A stretch of DNA of 38,384 nt, taken from assembly GCA_021405325.1 (NCBI GenBank), contig QWII01000138.1:1-38384 (forward strand), read 5' to 3'. A model generated the notes under the pieces. The model did no database searches, was not told the DNA's origin, and was given only the letters and a program-made list of their open reading frames with translations. Positions 18,093-25,706 of the stretch are shown in pieces. Position 1 is the stretch's first letter. Each line of letters begins with the position of its first letter. This DNA is from Caldilinea sp. CFX5. Its GTDB lineage: Bacteria; Chloroflexota; Anaerolineae; Caldilineales; Caldilineaceae. The translations under genes were made by a program, and so were the position numbers.

Positions 18093-18165
18093 TCCGTGTT
18101 CCTTCGCTCTGTGTTTAGTCTTTGAGCGCCATTAAAAGACTAAACACAGAGCGAAGGAACACGGA
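18093..18165. repeat. Perfect 31-bp inverted repeat
   Basis: Arms 18093-18123 and 18135-18165 are exact reverse complements (TCCGTGTTCCTTCGCTCTGT...) around an 11-base loop. It is the longest perfect stem with a loop in the window. It lies 20 bases beyond the 3' end of the minus-strand glycosyltransferase, where it may stop transcription, but no T-tail follows the stem. Confidence 0.92.
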
Positions 18166-18184
18166 ATAGGTAAAATTTGCGCCA

Positions 18185-19534
18185 TTACGCCATCCGCAAC
18201 AACCGCTTCCCAATCAGCGCTTGCGGTAGCGGATGTACCGGCCGCTGCGGCTTGACCACCTGTTCATAGAGCCGGGCGACCCGTTCGGCGGTGGTTTCGA
18301 TGCTGTACTCCTGCCGTTTGACCAGGGCGGCGCGGTGCATCTGTTGGTAGAGATCGCTATCATCCAGAATCTGGGTCAGGCGGCTGATAAATTTGTGGGT
18401 CGAGTTGACCAGAAAGCCATTGCCGCCATCGTCGATCACCCCATCCAGCGCCGGGTCGCGCCAGGCGACGGTGGGTAGGCCACAGGCGGTGGCTTCGAGC
18501 GCCACCATCGGATGCACTTCGCTCTGGGAGGTGGAAATCCAGAGGTCGGCGCTGTTATAGACCGCCGCCATCTGCTGGTAGTTGACCAGCCCGGTCAAAA
18601 AGAGGCGTCCGTCCAGCCCGTCCCGTTGCCGACGTTCTTCCAGTTCACCGCGCAATGTCCCATCGCCCACCATCACCAGACAGACATCATCCCGGCGGCG
18701 ACAGAGGTCGCGGAAGAGATCATAGGCCAGCAAAGGGCGTTTCTCCTGATTCAAGCGCCCCACCCAGAGCAACACCTTGGCCGCTTCCGGCACGCCAAAG
18801 TGGCTTTGCAAATAGTCTGCCGGCCAGGGGTAAAAATTATCCAGCTTAATGCCATTGGGAATCACCGTCACCGGCGGGGTCAGATTGAGTTCAGCCAGGT
18901 AGCGCGCCGCCTTGGCCGAAGGGGTGATGATGGCGTCGGCTTTGTTGCAGATCAACTGGTCGAACTTCTCCACGGCTGAATCGAGCAGCGGATCCAACAA
19001 GCCGCCCAGCGCATCGGGCAGGTAATCCCAGTAGTGCATATACTCCTTGGTCATGGTGTGATAGGTGTAGACCAGCGGCAGGCCAAAGAGCGCCGAAACT
19101 TGCCAGGCCAGCAGGTTGACCGACGTGGAGGTATGCACATGGATGAGATCAAAGGGCAGTTGGCTGAATTTATTGAGCAGTTTTAAGGAGACCGGGTAGC
19201 TCAGATTGACGCCCTGTTTGGCATTCACACGCATGGAGGAGAGCAGGAAGACATCATCTTTGCCGGCTGCACAATGTTCCTTCCAGGGCAGAAAGAGGAC
19301 CACCCGGTGGCCCTGTTCGCGTAGCGCTTCGGCCAGGAGTTGGGTGCTGGTATCGACGCCGCTGGCGTACATCCCTTCGACAAAAAAAGCGATGGTCAAA
19401 GGCCGTGGCGCTGACTGGACTGTAACCGGCTGGAGCGGTTGCTCTTCGGGCAAGGGTGTCCGCACCCGGCCATTCTTCGCCACCCAATCGCCCTTGATCG
19501 CATCGTCATTGATCGTTGTGTGCTTGTTGGTCAT
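18185..19534 (-). CDS. GT4-family glycosyltransferase
   Basis: The 449-residue cytoplasmic or membrane-associated enzyme has the two Rossmann domains of GT-B glycosyltransferases. The N-terminal domain (48-225) contains IAFFVEGMYASGVDTSTQLL and FDLIHVHTSTSVN; the C-terminal domain has LLWVGRLNQEKRP (255-267), MVGDGTLR, and the nucleotide-sugar-binding E-x7-E pair Glu339 and Glu347 in SEVHPMVALEA. The pattern is close to bacterial diacylglycerol glucosyltransferases, so a glycolipid product is plausible. About 45 residues precede the first strand and are likely a flexible leader. The ATG at 19534 has only a weak ribosome site. The 260 bases upstream of it hold no gene. Confidence 0.87.
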   Translation of the reverse strand: MTNKHTTINDDAIKGDWVAKNGRVRTPLPEEQPLQPVTVQSAPRPLTIAFFVEGMYASGVDTSTQLLAEALREQGHRVVLFLPWKEHCAAGKDDVFLLSSMRVNAKQGVNLSYPVSLKLLNKFSQLPFDLIHVHTSTSVNLLAWQVSALFGLPLVYTYHTMTKEYMHYWDYLPDALGGLLDPLLDSAVEKFDQLICNKADAIITPSAKAARYLAELNLTPPVTVIPNGIKLDNFYPWPADYLQSHFGVPEAAKVLLWVGRLNQEKRPLLAYDLFRDLCRRRDDVCLVMVGDGTLRGELEERRQRDGLDGRLFLTGLVNYQQMAAVYNSADLWISTSQSEVHPMVALEATACGLPTVAWRDPALDGVIDDGGNGFLVNSTHKFISRLTQILDDSDLYQQMHRAALVKRQEYSIETTAERVARLYEQVVKPQRPVHPLPQALIGKRLLRMA

Positions 19535-19795
19535 ATCGGTTCGTTTCCAGGAAGCTGGTTGCTTTCAATTGCCCTTGCAAAACATGACAAAAAGACAAGT
19601 ATAGCGCGCCTTGGACAAAATCATGATTTTTGCAGAAGCGCGGCGACACAAAACGATCTGCTCCTGCAATTGGCACGATCACTTCGCCAACTTCTTTGTC
19701 GGCTAATCCTCGTTATGTAATACGTTATGCTTTAATAAAACGTTGCAACCCTACCCGGAAAGCCACCCCAACTCAAGCATGCGGACTACAGACTA

Positions 19796-21046
19796 TCAAC
19801 TCGCCTGCGCCGGCAAAGCGCCCAGCAACTCCAACGCTTTTTGCAATTGGGCATCCTGGCTGGCGCGAATTTCGGCTAACGTCATTTCACGCACAAGGGC
19901 CGGCGTCAACAAAGCGGCGCCTAGGGGCAATTCCACCACTTCATCGGGCTGGATACCCTGGTTGCGAATCAAGCGGCCATTGGGCGTAAGCCATTGTTTC
20001 ACGCCGAGCAAGAGTTCCGAGCCATCTTGCAAGGTATAGGGCTGGAGGACGGTGCCGGTGCCAAAGGTGGTTTCGCCAACAATCTGGCCGCGCTGCTGAT
20101 CTTGAATGGCGCCGGCAAAGATTTCGGAAGAGCTGGCGCTGCCGGGGTTGACCAGCACAACCAGCGGCAGATCGGTCGCCTGTCCGCCGGCCTCCACCGG
20201 ATAGGCGGTGCGATTGCCGTCGGCGTCTTCTTCCAAGAGGACGTTGCCTCCCGTCAAGAATTGGCTGGTGACGCCAATGGCCTGATCCAGCAGGCCGCCA
20301 GGGTTATTGCGCACATCGACCAACAGACTGGTGGCGCCGGCTTCCTTGGCGGCATTGATCGCCGTCACAATTTCATCCGTCGCCTGGGCGCTAAATTGAC
20401 TGAGGCGAATCAACGCCACCTGCGTCTCCGGCACCATCGTCCACGAGACGGCTGGGATGGTGATCTCGCCACGCGTCACCACAATCTCCAGACTGCGGTT
20501 CTCTTCCGGGCGAAAGAGGGTGAGCGTCACCTGGCTGTCCGCCGGACCGCGCACCTTTTCCGCAATTTCGGCCAAGGTCAACCCCGTAACCTCTTCGCCG
20601 TTGACGGCCACAATCACATCACCCGGCTTGATGCCGGCCTGTTGCGCCGGGGAGCCATCAAAGGGCGCCACGATGATGGGCAAGCCCTGATCTTCGCCCA
20701 ACTGGGCGCCGATGCCGGTAAAACGGCCCTCGATGCTGGTCAGCCGATCTTCCCGTTGTTCCGGCGTTAGGTAGCTGGTGTGGCCGGTGTCCCCCAGGGC
20801 ATCGACCATGCCGCGAATGGCGCCATAGGTCAAGCGTGTCGGGTCGAGCGCACTACGATCGACAAAATTGCGTTGCACCAAATTCCACGCTTCCCAAAAG
20901 ACATCGAATTGTTCTGGTTGTTCTGCTGTGCGTGTGATACAAGGGGATAAATTGGCGCCGCCGATAAATAACCCGGCGCCAAAAGCCGTGCCCGTGAACA
21001 ACAGGAGCACAAAGAGGGCGCCAACAATTTTTAGAAAAGTTCTCAT
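19796..21046 (-). CDS. S41-family C-terminal processing protease
   Basis: The 416-residue protein begins with a membrane anchor or signal peptide (7-28), then an N-terminal helical region, a PDZ domain (about 105-180, with SPAQQAGIKPGDVIVAVNG) and the S41 catalytic domain. The nucleophile is expected in NPGSASSSEIFAGA (Ser305). The usual catalytic lysine of TFGKG is replaced: the sequence is GETTFGTG, with Thr330 in that place. The rest of the domain (LTPNGR, GIQPD) is intact. The protein would cleave envelope proteins near the C-terminus. ATG at 21046 is preferred over TTG at 21061 because GGAG precedes it at 9 bases. Confidence 0.9.
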   Translation of the reverse strand: MRTFLKIVGALFVLLLFTGTAFGAGLFIGGANLSPCITRTAEQPEQFDVFWEAWNLVQRNFVDRSALDPTRLTYGAIRGMVDALGDTGHTSYLTPEQREDRLTSIEGRFTGIGAQLGEDQGLPIIVAPFDGSPAQQAGIKPGDVIVAVNGEEVTGLTLAEIAEKVRGPADSQVTLTLFRPEENRSLEIVVTRGEITIPAVSWTMVPETQVALIRLSQFSAQATDEIVTAINAAKEAGATSLLVDVRNNPGGLLDQAIGVTSQFLTGGNVLLEEDADGNRTAYPVEAGGQATDLPLVVLVNPGSASSSEIFAGAIQDQQRGQIVGETTFGTGTVLQPYTLQDGSELLLGVKQWLTPNGRLIRNQGIQPDEVVELPLGAALLTPALVREMTLAEIRASQDAQLQKALELLGALPAQAS

Positions 21047-21099
21047 TCCTTTATTCTCCAAACCGGGTAAGCAGTAGATTATAACGTCATTCTTAATTC

Positions 21100-21152
21100 G
21101 TAACGACTCAGTTCCTCGCCAGTCACGGACTGGCGAGGAACTGAGTCGTTAC
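21100..21152. repeat. Long inverted repeat, GTCACGGAC family, copy 3
   Basis: Arms 21100-21123 and 21129-21152 are perfect over 24 bp with a 5-base loop. The central CCAGTCACGGACTGG holds the same AGTCACGGACT word that is found in the arms of the other copies. It lies between divergent genes, upstream of the protease start and 76 bases upstream of the importer promoter, so it cannot be their terminator. Confidence 0.92.
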
Positions 21153-21227
21153 CTTAATTCTTATAAATAAGTCATATAATCGATAAATCACAGAAAGTCT
21201 GTGCCAACCCTACCCTTTTAAAGCAAG

Positions 21228-21262
21228 TTGACACGGCAGATATTCGATTGTATAATCGAATA
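21228..21262 (+). promoter_or_regulatory. Consensus promoter with overlapping operator-like palindrome
   Basis: TTGACA (21228-21233) and TATAAT (21251-21256) are both perfect and 17 bases apart. A perfect inverted repeat, TATTCGATT (21241-21249) and AATCGAATA (21254-21262) with a 4-base centre, covers the -10. A protein bound there would block polymerase, so a repressor site is inferred. It drives the peptide importer genes, after a leader of about 200 bases. No repressor gene is adjacent. Confidence 0.8.
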
Positions 21263-21461
21263 CACTCAGTCAGCGAAGCGTTAAACTCGATGAATCAGCC
21301 TGCCCTTGCCGTTCCGCGGCTGTTGGCGTCCATAGCAAAGATGTCTACTAGCGAAGACGCATACTACTGTTTGTCGTGCCACCCCTGCATTTCGCTTACA
21401 ATTTTGGATAAAATGCCCGGCATTTTAGGATGTCGTGCTAGCTTGCTTTGAGGTGAAAACT

Positions 21462-22466
21462 GTGACCATTGGCTATGTGATTCGACGGATCGGGATCTTT
21501 TTTCTCATTGTGATCACCGCCGTTACCCTCAACTTTCTGATGCCCCGCCTCAGAACGACCAACCCCATCCAGTCGCGTATGAACCAACTGGCGGCGCAGG
21601 GGGGCGTTTATGAGAACCAGATTCAGGAACTGATCAAGATCTATAACGCCAAATTTGGCTTTGATCAACCACTTTGGCGGCAATACCTGACCTACTGGGG
21701 CGACCTGTTGCGGATGGATCTTGGTGTATCGGTGGCCTTCTACCCACAGACCGCCCTTGATATGATCGCCCGCTCCGCCCCGTGGACAATTGGCCTGCTG
21801 ACCGTATCGACCCTCATTGCCTTTGTCCTCGGTACGCTCCTGGGTGCGCTCATGGCCTGGCCGCGAACAAGCAGCCTTGCCACGGCGCTATCGCCGCTCT
21901 TTATGACGCTCTCGGCCATTCCCTATTATCTGGTGGGCATGCTCTTCATCTACCTGATCGCCATGCGTTGGCGGCTGCTGCCGGTTGGCGGGGCGTACAC
22001 TTCTGGTACGACCTTATCCTTCAGCTTACAGTCAGCGCTCGACATTGGCAAGCACGCCATACTACCGGCGGCGTCGATTGTCTTGAGCAGCATCGGCTCC
22101 TGGGGGTTGGGAATGCGCGCAATGATGACCACTACGTTGGGCGAGGATTATCTCCACATGGCGGAGGCCAAGGGCTTGAAACCGGCTACCATCTTCAAGG
22201 ATTATGCCCTGCGCAATGCGCTGTTGCCCCAAATCACGTCGCTGGCGATCTCGTTGGCGATGGTCATGTCGGGCGCCGTGTTGGTGGAAGTGATCTTCGG
22301 CTATCCGGGCGTGGGCAATCTGCTCTTCAAGGCGATTGCCGGCAATGACTACTTTGTCATCCAGGGCATCGCCCTCTTCATCACGCTATCGATTGGCGTC
22401 GTCTTGTTAGCGCTGGATCTGTTGTATCCACTCATTGACCCGCGCATTCGGTATCGCCAAAGCTAG
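21462..22466 (+). CDS. Oligopeptide-type ABC importer permease, first
   Basis: The 334-residue protein is a DppB/OppB-type permease of the binding-protein-dependent family. It has an N-terminal helix (about 7-25), a large extracytoplasmic loop, and five further helices. The coupling loop with the ATPase has the family form EDYLHMAEAKGLKPATIF...NALLP. GTG at 21462 is chosen because GAGGTG lies just before it; the GTG at 21435 has no ribosome site. It is the first gene of the five-gene importer transcribed from the promoter at 21228. The substrate class (peptide, nickel or oligosaccharide) cannot be settled from the permease. Confidence 0.92.
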   Translation: MTIGYVIRRIGIFFLIVITAVTLNFLMPRLRTTNPIQSRMNQLAAQGGVYENQIQELIKIYNAKFGFDQPLWRQYLTYWGDLLRMDLGVSVAFYPQTALDMIARSAPWTIGLLTVSTLIAFVLGTLLGALMAWPRTSSLATALSPLFMTLSAIPYYLVGMLFIYLIAMRWRLLPVGGAYTSGTTLSFSLQSALDIGKHAILPAASIVLSSIGSWGLGMRAMMTTTLGEDYLHMAEAKGLKPATIFKDYALRNALLPQITSLAISLAMVMSGAVLVEVIFGYPGVGNLLFKAIAGNDYFVIQGIALFITLSIGVVLLALDLLYPLIDPRIRYRQS

Positions 22467-22479
22467 GAAACAAAGCGTC

Positions 22480-23337
22480 ATGGTAAGGAAAGAGAACACT
22501 TTTTTGGAAGCGTTAGGTCGCTATCGCTTGTTGATTGCCGGCGCCCTCCTGGTGTTGTTGATCACCCTCTTTGGCCTAGTGGGTCAGCTCTTCGTCCCTT
22601 TTGAAAGGTCGGAAGTGGGCGCTGGTCGTCCGGCCAAGCCGCCGTCTGCCGAACATTGGCTAGGCACTGATCAACAGGGTCGGGATATATTAGCCGATCT
22701 CATCTATGGCACCCCCACCTCTTTGCAGATCGGTGTCATCGCCGGCGTATTAGGGGTGACGTTGGGCGCGCTGATGGGCCTTGTCGCTGGTTATGCCGGT
22801 GGCATCATTGATGAGGTGATTCGGATTATCGTCGATATTTTGCTGACCATCCCCAGTTTGATGATCTTGATCATCGTGGCGTCCATGCTGGGCGCCGTCT
22901 CGGTTGAGGCAATGGCGTTGATCATTGCGGCCTTGTCATGGATGTGGCCGGCGCGCACCGTGCGGGCGCAAGTCCTCACCATTCGTGAACGCATGTATGT
23001 CCAGTTGGCCCGCTTCAACGGCGCCAGCAACATGAAGATCATCATCGGCGAATTGCTGCCGAACCTGGCGCCCTACCTGGCGGCCAACCTGGTCGGCGCC
23101 ATCTCCGGCGCCATCCTGGCGTCGGTCGGCCTCTCGACGCTGGGGCTGGGGCCAATGACCAAGCCGTCGCTGGGGCTGACCTTCTACTGGGCCATCACCT
23201 ACGGCGCGCTGATTCGCCAGATGTGGTGGTGGTTTATGCCCCCCATTGTGATCATTATCATCCTCTTCTTGGGGCTTTTCTTGATGAGCCAGGGGCTGGA
23301 TCAGATCGCCAATCCCCGGCTGCGGAGCAAAGCGTGA
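22480..23337 (+). CDS. Oligopeptide-type ABC importer permease, second
   Basis: The 285-residue DppC/OppC-type permease has a first helix (about 18-40), the family segment HWLGTDQQGRDILADLIYG in the first loop, and an EAA coupling loop (RERMYVQLARFNGASNMKII). It starts 13 bases after the first permease. ATG at 22480 is taken; a longer frame starting at 22435 would overlap the previous gene without a clear ribosome site. It pairs with the first permease to form the channel. Confidence 0.92.
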   Translation: MVRKENTFLEALGRYRLLIAGALLVLLITLFGLVGQLFVPFERSEVGAGRPAKPPSAEHWLGTDQQGRDILADLIYGTPTSLQIGVIAGVLGVTLGALMGLVAGYAGGIIDEVIRIIVDILLTIPSLMILIIVASMLGAVSVEAMALIIAALSWMWPARTVRAQVLTIRERMYVQLARFNGASNMKIIIGELLPNLAPYLAANLVGAISGAILASVGLSTLGLGPMTKPSLGLTFYWAITYGALIRQMWWWFMPPIVIIIILFLGLFLMSQGLDQIANPRLRSKA

Positions 23338-23478
23338 ACCTGACATATAGCGGTGCTAATCAATCTATAGTAGGACAGTGAGTCAGTGAAACAGTCAGTC
23401 AGTTTCTGCTGAACCAGTAACTGACTGTGCTACTGTCCCACTGCCCACTGTTTTACTGCTTTTTGCGAGAGGTGCGGT
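23338..23478. other. Intergenic spacer rich in CAGT/ACTG words
   Basis: This 141-base gap inside the importer operon contains repeated CAGTCAGT and ACTGACTG words. One pair, CAGTCAGTT (23396-23404) and AACTGACTG (23419-23427), forms a hairpin; further words in the flanks extend it imperfectly. It may lower or separate expression of the ATPase genes from the permease genes. Confidence 0.55.
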
Positions 23479-24480
23479 TTGAATTCGATTATCCTTCAGG
23501 TGCGCGATCTCCGCGTCCACTATTACACCCGGCAAGGCCCGGTGCGAGCAGTCAACGACATCTCCTTTGACCTCTATGCCGGTGAACGGCTGGGGCTGGT
23601 TGGCGAGTCCGGCTCTGGCAAGACGACGGCAGCGCAGGCGTTGATGCGCTTGATCCGCCCGCCCGGCAAGATCGAGGGCGGCCAGGTGCTGCTCGACGGT
23701 CTCTCGCTCCTTGCGTTGCCCGATGAACGCATGCGCCAAATCCGGTTGGCGGAAATTGCGCTAGTCTCGCAAGGCGCCATGAACTCGCTGAATCCGGTTG
23801 CGCGGGTGCGGCGTCAGATCGAGGACGCCTTGCGCGACCACGGGGTGAAGATGGGAGCGCGGGAACGGGCCGAGTGGATTGGCGAATTGATGCAGCGGGT
23901 CGGCCTGCCCCGTAACGCGGCGGACATGTTCCCCCACGAGTTGAGCGGCGGCATGAAACAGCGCGCCTGCATCGCCATCGCTATCTGTTTGAAGCCCAAG
24001 GTTATCATTGCCGACGAGCCGACAAGTGCATTGGATGTCGTTGTGCAGCGCCAGGTAATGGAGACGCTGGAGAATCTGCGCGCCGACTTGGGCGCGTCGG
24101 TCATTCTCATCGGCCATGATATGGGGTTGATGGCGCAGGCGGTGGATCGCCTCGGCGTGATGTATGCCGGCGACCTGATTGAGACCGGCAGCATTGCCGA
24201 GCTTTTCGACGAGCCGCTCCACCCTTATACCCGCTTGCTCATGGCGAGCCTGCCTTCGCTGGAGCGCAAGGAGGCAGCAAAAGGGATTCCGGGGTTGATG
24301 CCGTCGCTGCTCAACAAGCCAACCGGCTGCCCCTTTCATCCCCGCTGCCCGGATGCGTTCGACCGCTGCAAGGTGGAGGAACCGAAATTACTGACCGTGC
24401 GCCCGCACCGCAATGTCGCCTGCCATTTGCATGCACCGGAGATGGCGGGGGCTACCGCAACCGGCAAGGGGGCGGCATGA
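23479..24480 (+). CDS. Importer ATP-binding protein, DppD/OppD type
   Basis: The 333-residue ATPase has the Walker A motif GESGSGKTT (42-50), signature LSGGMKQR (155-162), Walker B VIIADEP with Asp179-Glu180, and the C-terminal oligopeptide-transporter extension with CPFHPRCPDAFDRC, whose cysteines may hold an iron-sulfur cluster as in related transporters. The start is TTG at 23479 with AGAGGTG 6 bases upstream. Its stop overlaps the next start in ATGA. With the second ATPase it powers the importer. Confidence 0.93.
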   Translation: MNSIILQVRDLRVHYYTRQGPVRAVNDISFDLYAGERLGLVGESGSGKTTAAQALMRLIRPPGKIEGGQVLLDGLSLLALPDERMRQIRLAEIALVSQGAMNSLNPVARVRRQIEDALRDHGVKMGARERAEWIGELMQRVGLPRNAADMFPHELSGGMKQRACIAIAICLKPKVIIADEPTSALDVVVQRQVMETLENLRADLGASVILIGHDMGLMAQAVDRLGVMYAGDLIETGSIAELFDEPLHPYTRLLMASLPSLERKEAAKGIPGLMPSLLNKPTGCPFHPRCPDAFDRCKVEEPKLLTVRPHRNVACHLHAPEMAGATATGKGAA

Positions 24481-25514
24481 GCGCTTTACTTGAAGCCCGT
24501 AATGTAACCAAAGTGTTCGGGGGCGGCCTCTGGCAACAGGGCGCCGGCCTGGTCGCGCTGAACAATCTATCGCTGACCATTGAGGATGCGCCACCGACCA
24601 TCACTGCCATTGTGGGGGAGAGCGGCAGCGGCAAGACAACGCTCGCCCGCCTGATCCTCGGCCTTACCGAGCCGACCAGCGGCGAGGTTCTCTATCGTGG
24701 GGTTGATCTGCGCAAGCTGGATCGCGAACAGCGCCGCCACTTCCTGCGCGAGGTTCAAGTCATCTTCCAAGACCCCTACGAAGTCTACAACCCGTTCTAC
24801 CGGGTCGATCACGTTCTCAACGAACCGGTGACAAACTTCCGGCTTGCCAAATCGAAAGCGCAGGGGCGGGAATTGATCGAAGAGGCGCTCACTTCGGTTG
24901 GTCTGCGCCCGGAGGAGACGCTGGGGCGCTACCCGCATCAACTGAGCGGCGGTCAACGGCAACGGGTGATGGTGGCCCGTTCGCTGCTCTTGCGCCCGCG
25001 TGTGATTGTCGCCGACGAGCCGGTGTCGATGATCGACGCTTCTTTGCGCGCTACGGTCATTGAAAGTCTACGCAATCTCAACCGCCGCTTTGGTATCTCG
25101 CTTATCTACATCACCCATGATCTCACCACCGCCTACCAGATGAGCGAGAATATTGTGGTGCTGTACCGCGGGTCGGTTGCTGAAGTGGGCGATGTCGAGC
25201 GGGTGGTCAAGGAGCCGGAGCATCCCTACACCCGCTTGCTGATCGGCTCCATCCCGCGACCCGACCCCAAGCACCCGTGGGGGAGCAAGGACGATGTGAC
25301 CGATGCAGCCAATAAAGGCGGCGGGCGGCAGGGGTGTCAATTTGCTGATCGCTGTCCAAACGTGATGTCGATCTGTCGTGAGAAGGCGCCGCCGCTCTAC
25401 CAGACCGCGCCCCACCGCGCCACCGCCTGTTATCTCTACAAGGAGGCGCCGGTGGCCGGGTCGGAGAAGCTGAGTGAGATTTTTGTGCCGCCCGCTTCAC
25501 CTGTGCATACTTAG
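24477..25514 (+). CDS. Importer ATP-binding protein, DppF/OppF type
   Basis: The 345-residue protein has Walker A GESGSGKTT (47-55), a Q-loop IFQDPYEVYNPFYRV, signature LSGGQRQRV and Walker B VIVADEPVSMIDAS. The C-terminal extension contains CQFADRCPNVMSIC, the same cysteine-rich pattern as in its partner. It begins inside the preceding stop codon and is translationally coupled. The B-side Walker sequence (SMIDAS) is a known variant in this branch. Confidence 0.93.
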   Translation: MSALLEARNVTKVFGGGLWQQGAGLVALNNLSLTIEDAPPTITAIVGESGSGKTTLARLILGLTEPTSGEVLYRGVDLRKLDREQRRHFLREVQVIFQDPYEVYNPFYRVDHVLNEPVTNFRLAKSKAQGRELIEEALTSVGLRPEETLGRYPHQLSGGQRQRVMVARSLLLRPRVIVADEPVSMIDASLRATVIESLRNLNRRFGISLIYITHDLTTAYQMSENIVVLYRGSVAEVGDVERVVKEPEHPYTRLLIGSIPRPDPKHPWGSKDDVTDAANKGGGRQGCQFADRCPNVMSICREKAPPLYQTAPHRATACYLYKEAPVAGSEKLSEIFVPPASPVHT

Positions 25515-25706
25515 CCGCAGGAATTTGACGGTAAAAGCAGCCGGTTGTTTGACTTGCCAAGCATCGACTGTCTATTTATAACTTTGGTTCTACCGGAACC
25601 CGGGAGACCCGCGTACAATCTGCCGGGAAGATAGACCGGTTAGCTCACTCTGTTCCGGGTGAACCATCACTTTTGTTTATAACAAAGGAGGAGGTTAGTT
25701 GTCATC

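Noticed and set aside
23338..23478. Attachment site or CRISPR-type repeats
   Set aside because: The CAGT/ACTG words are irregular and form an imperfect hairpin; there are no regular spacers.
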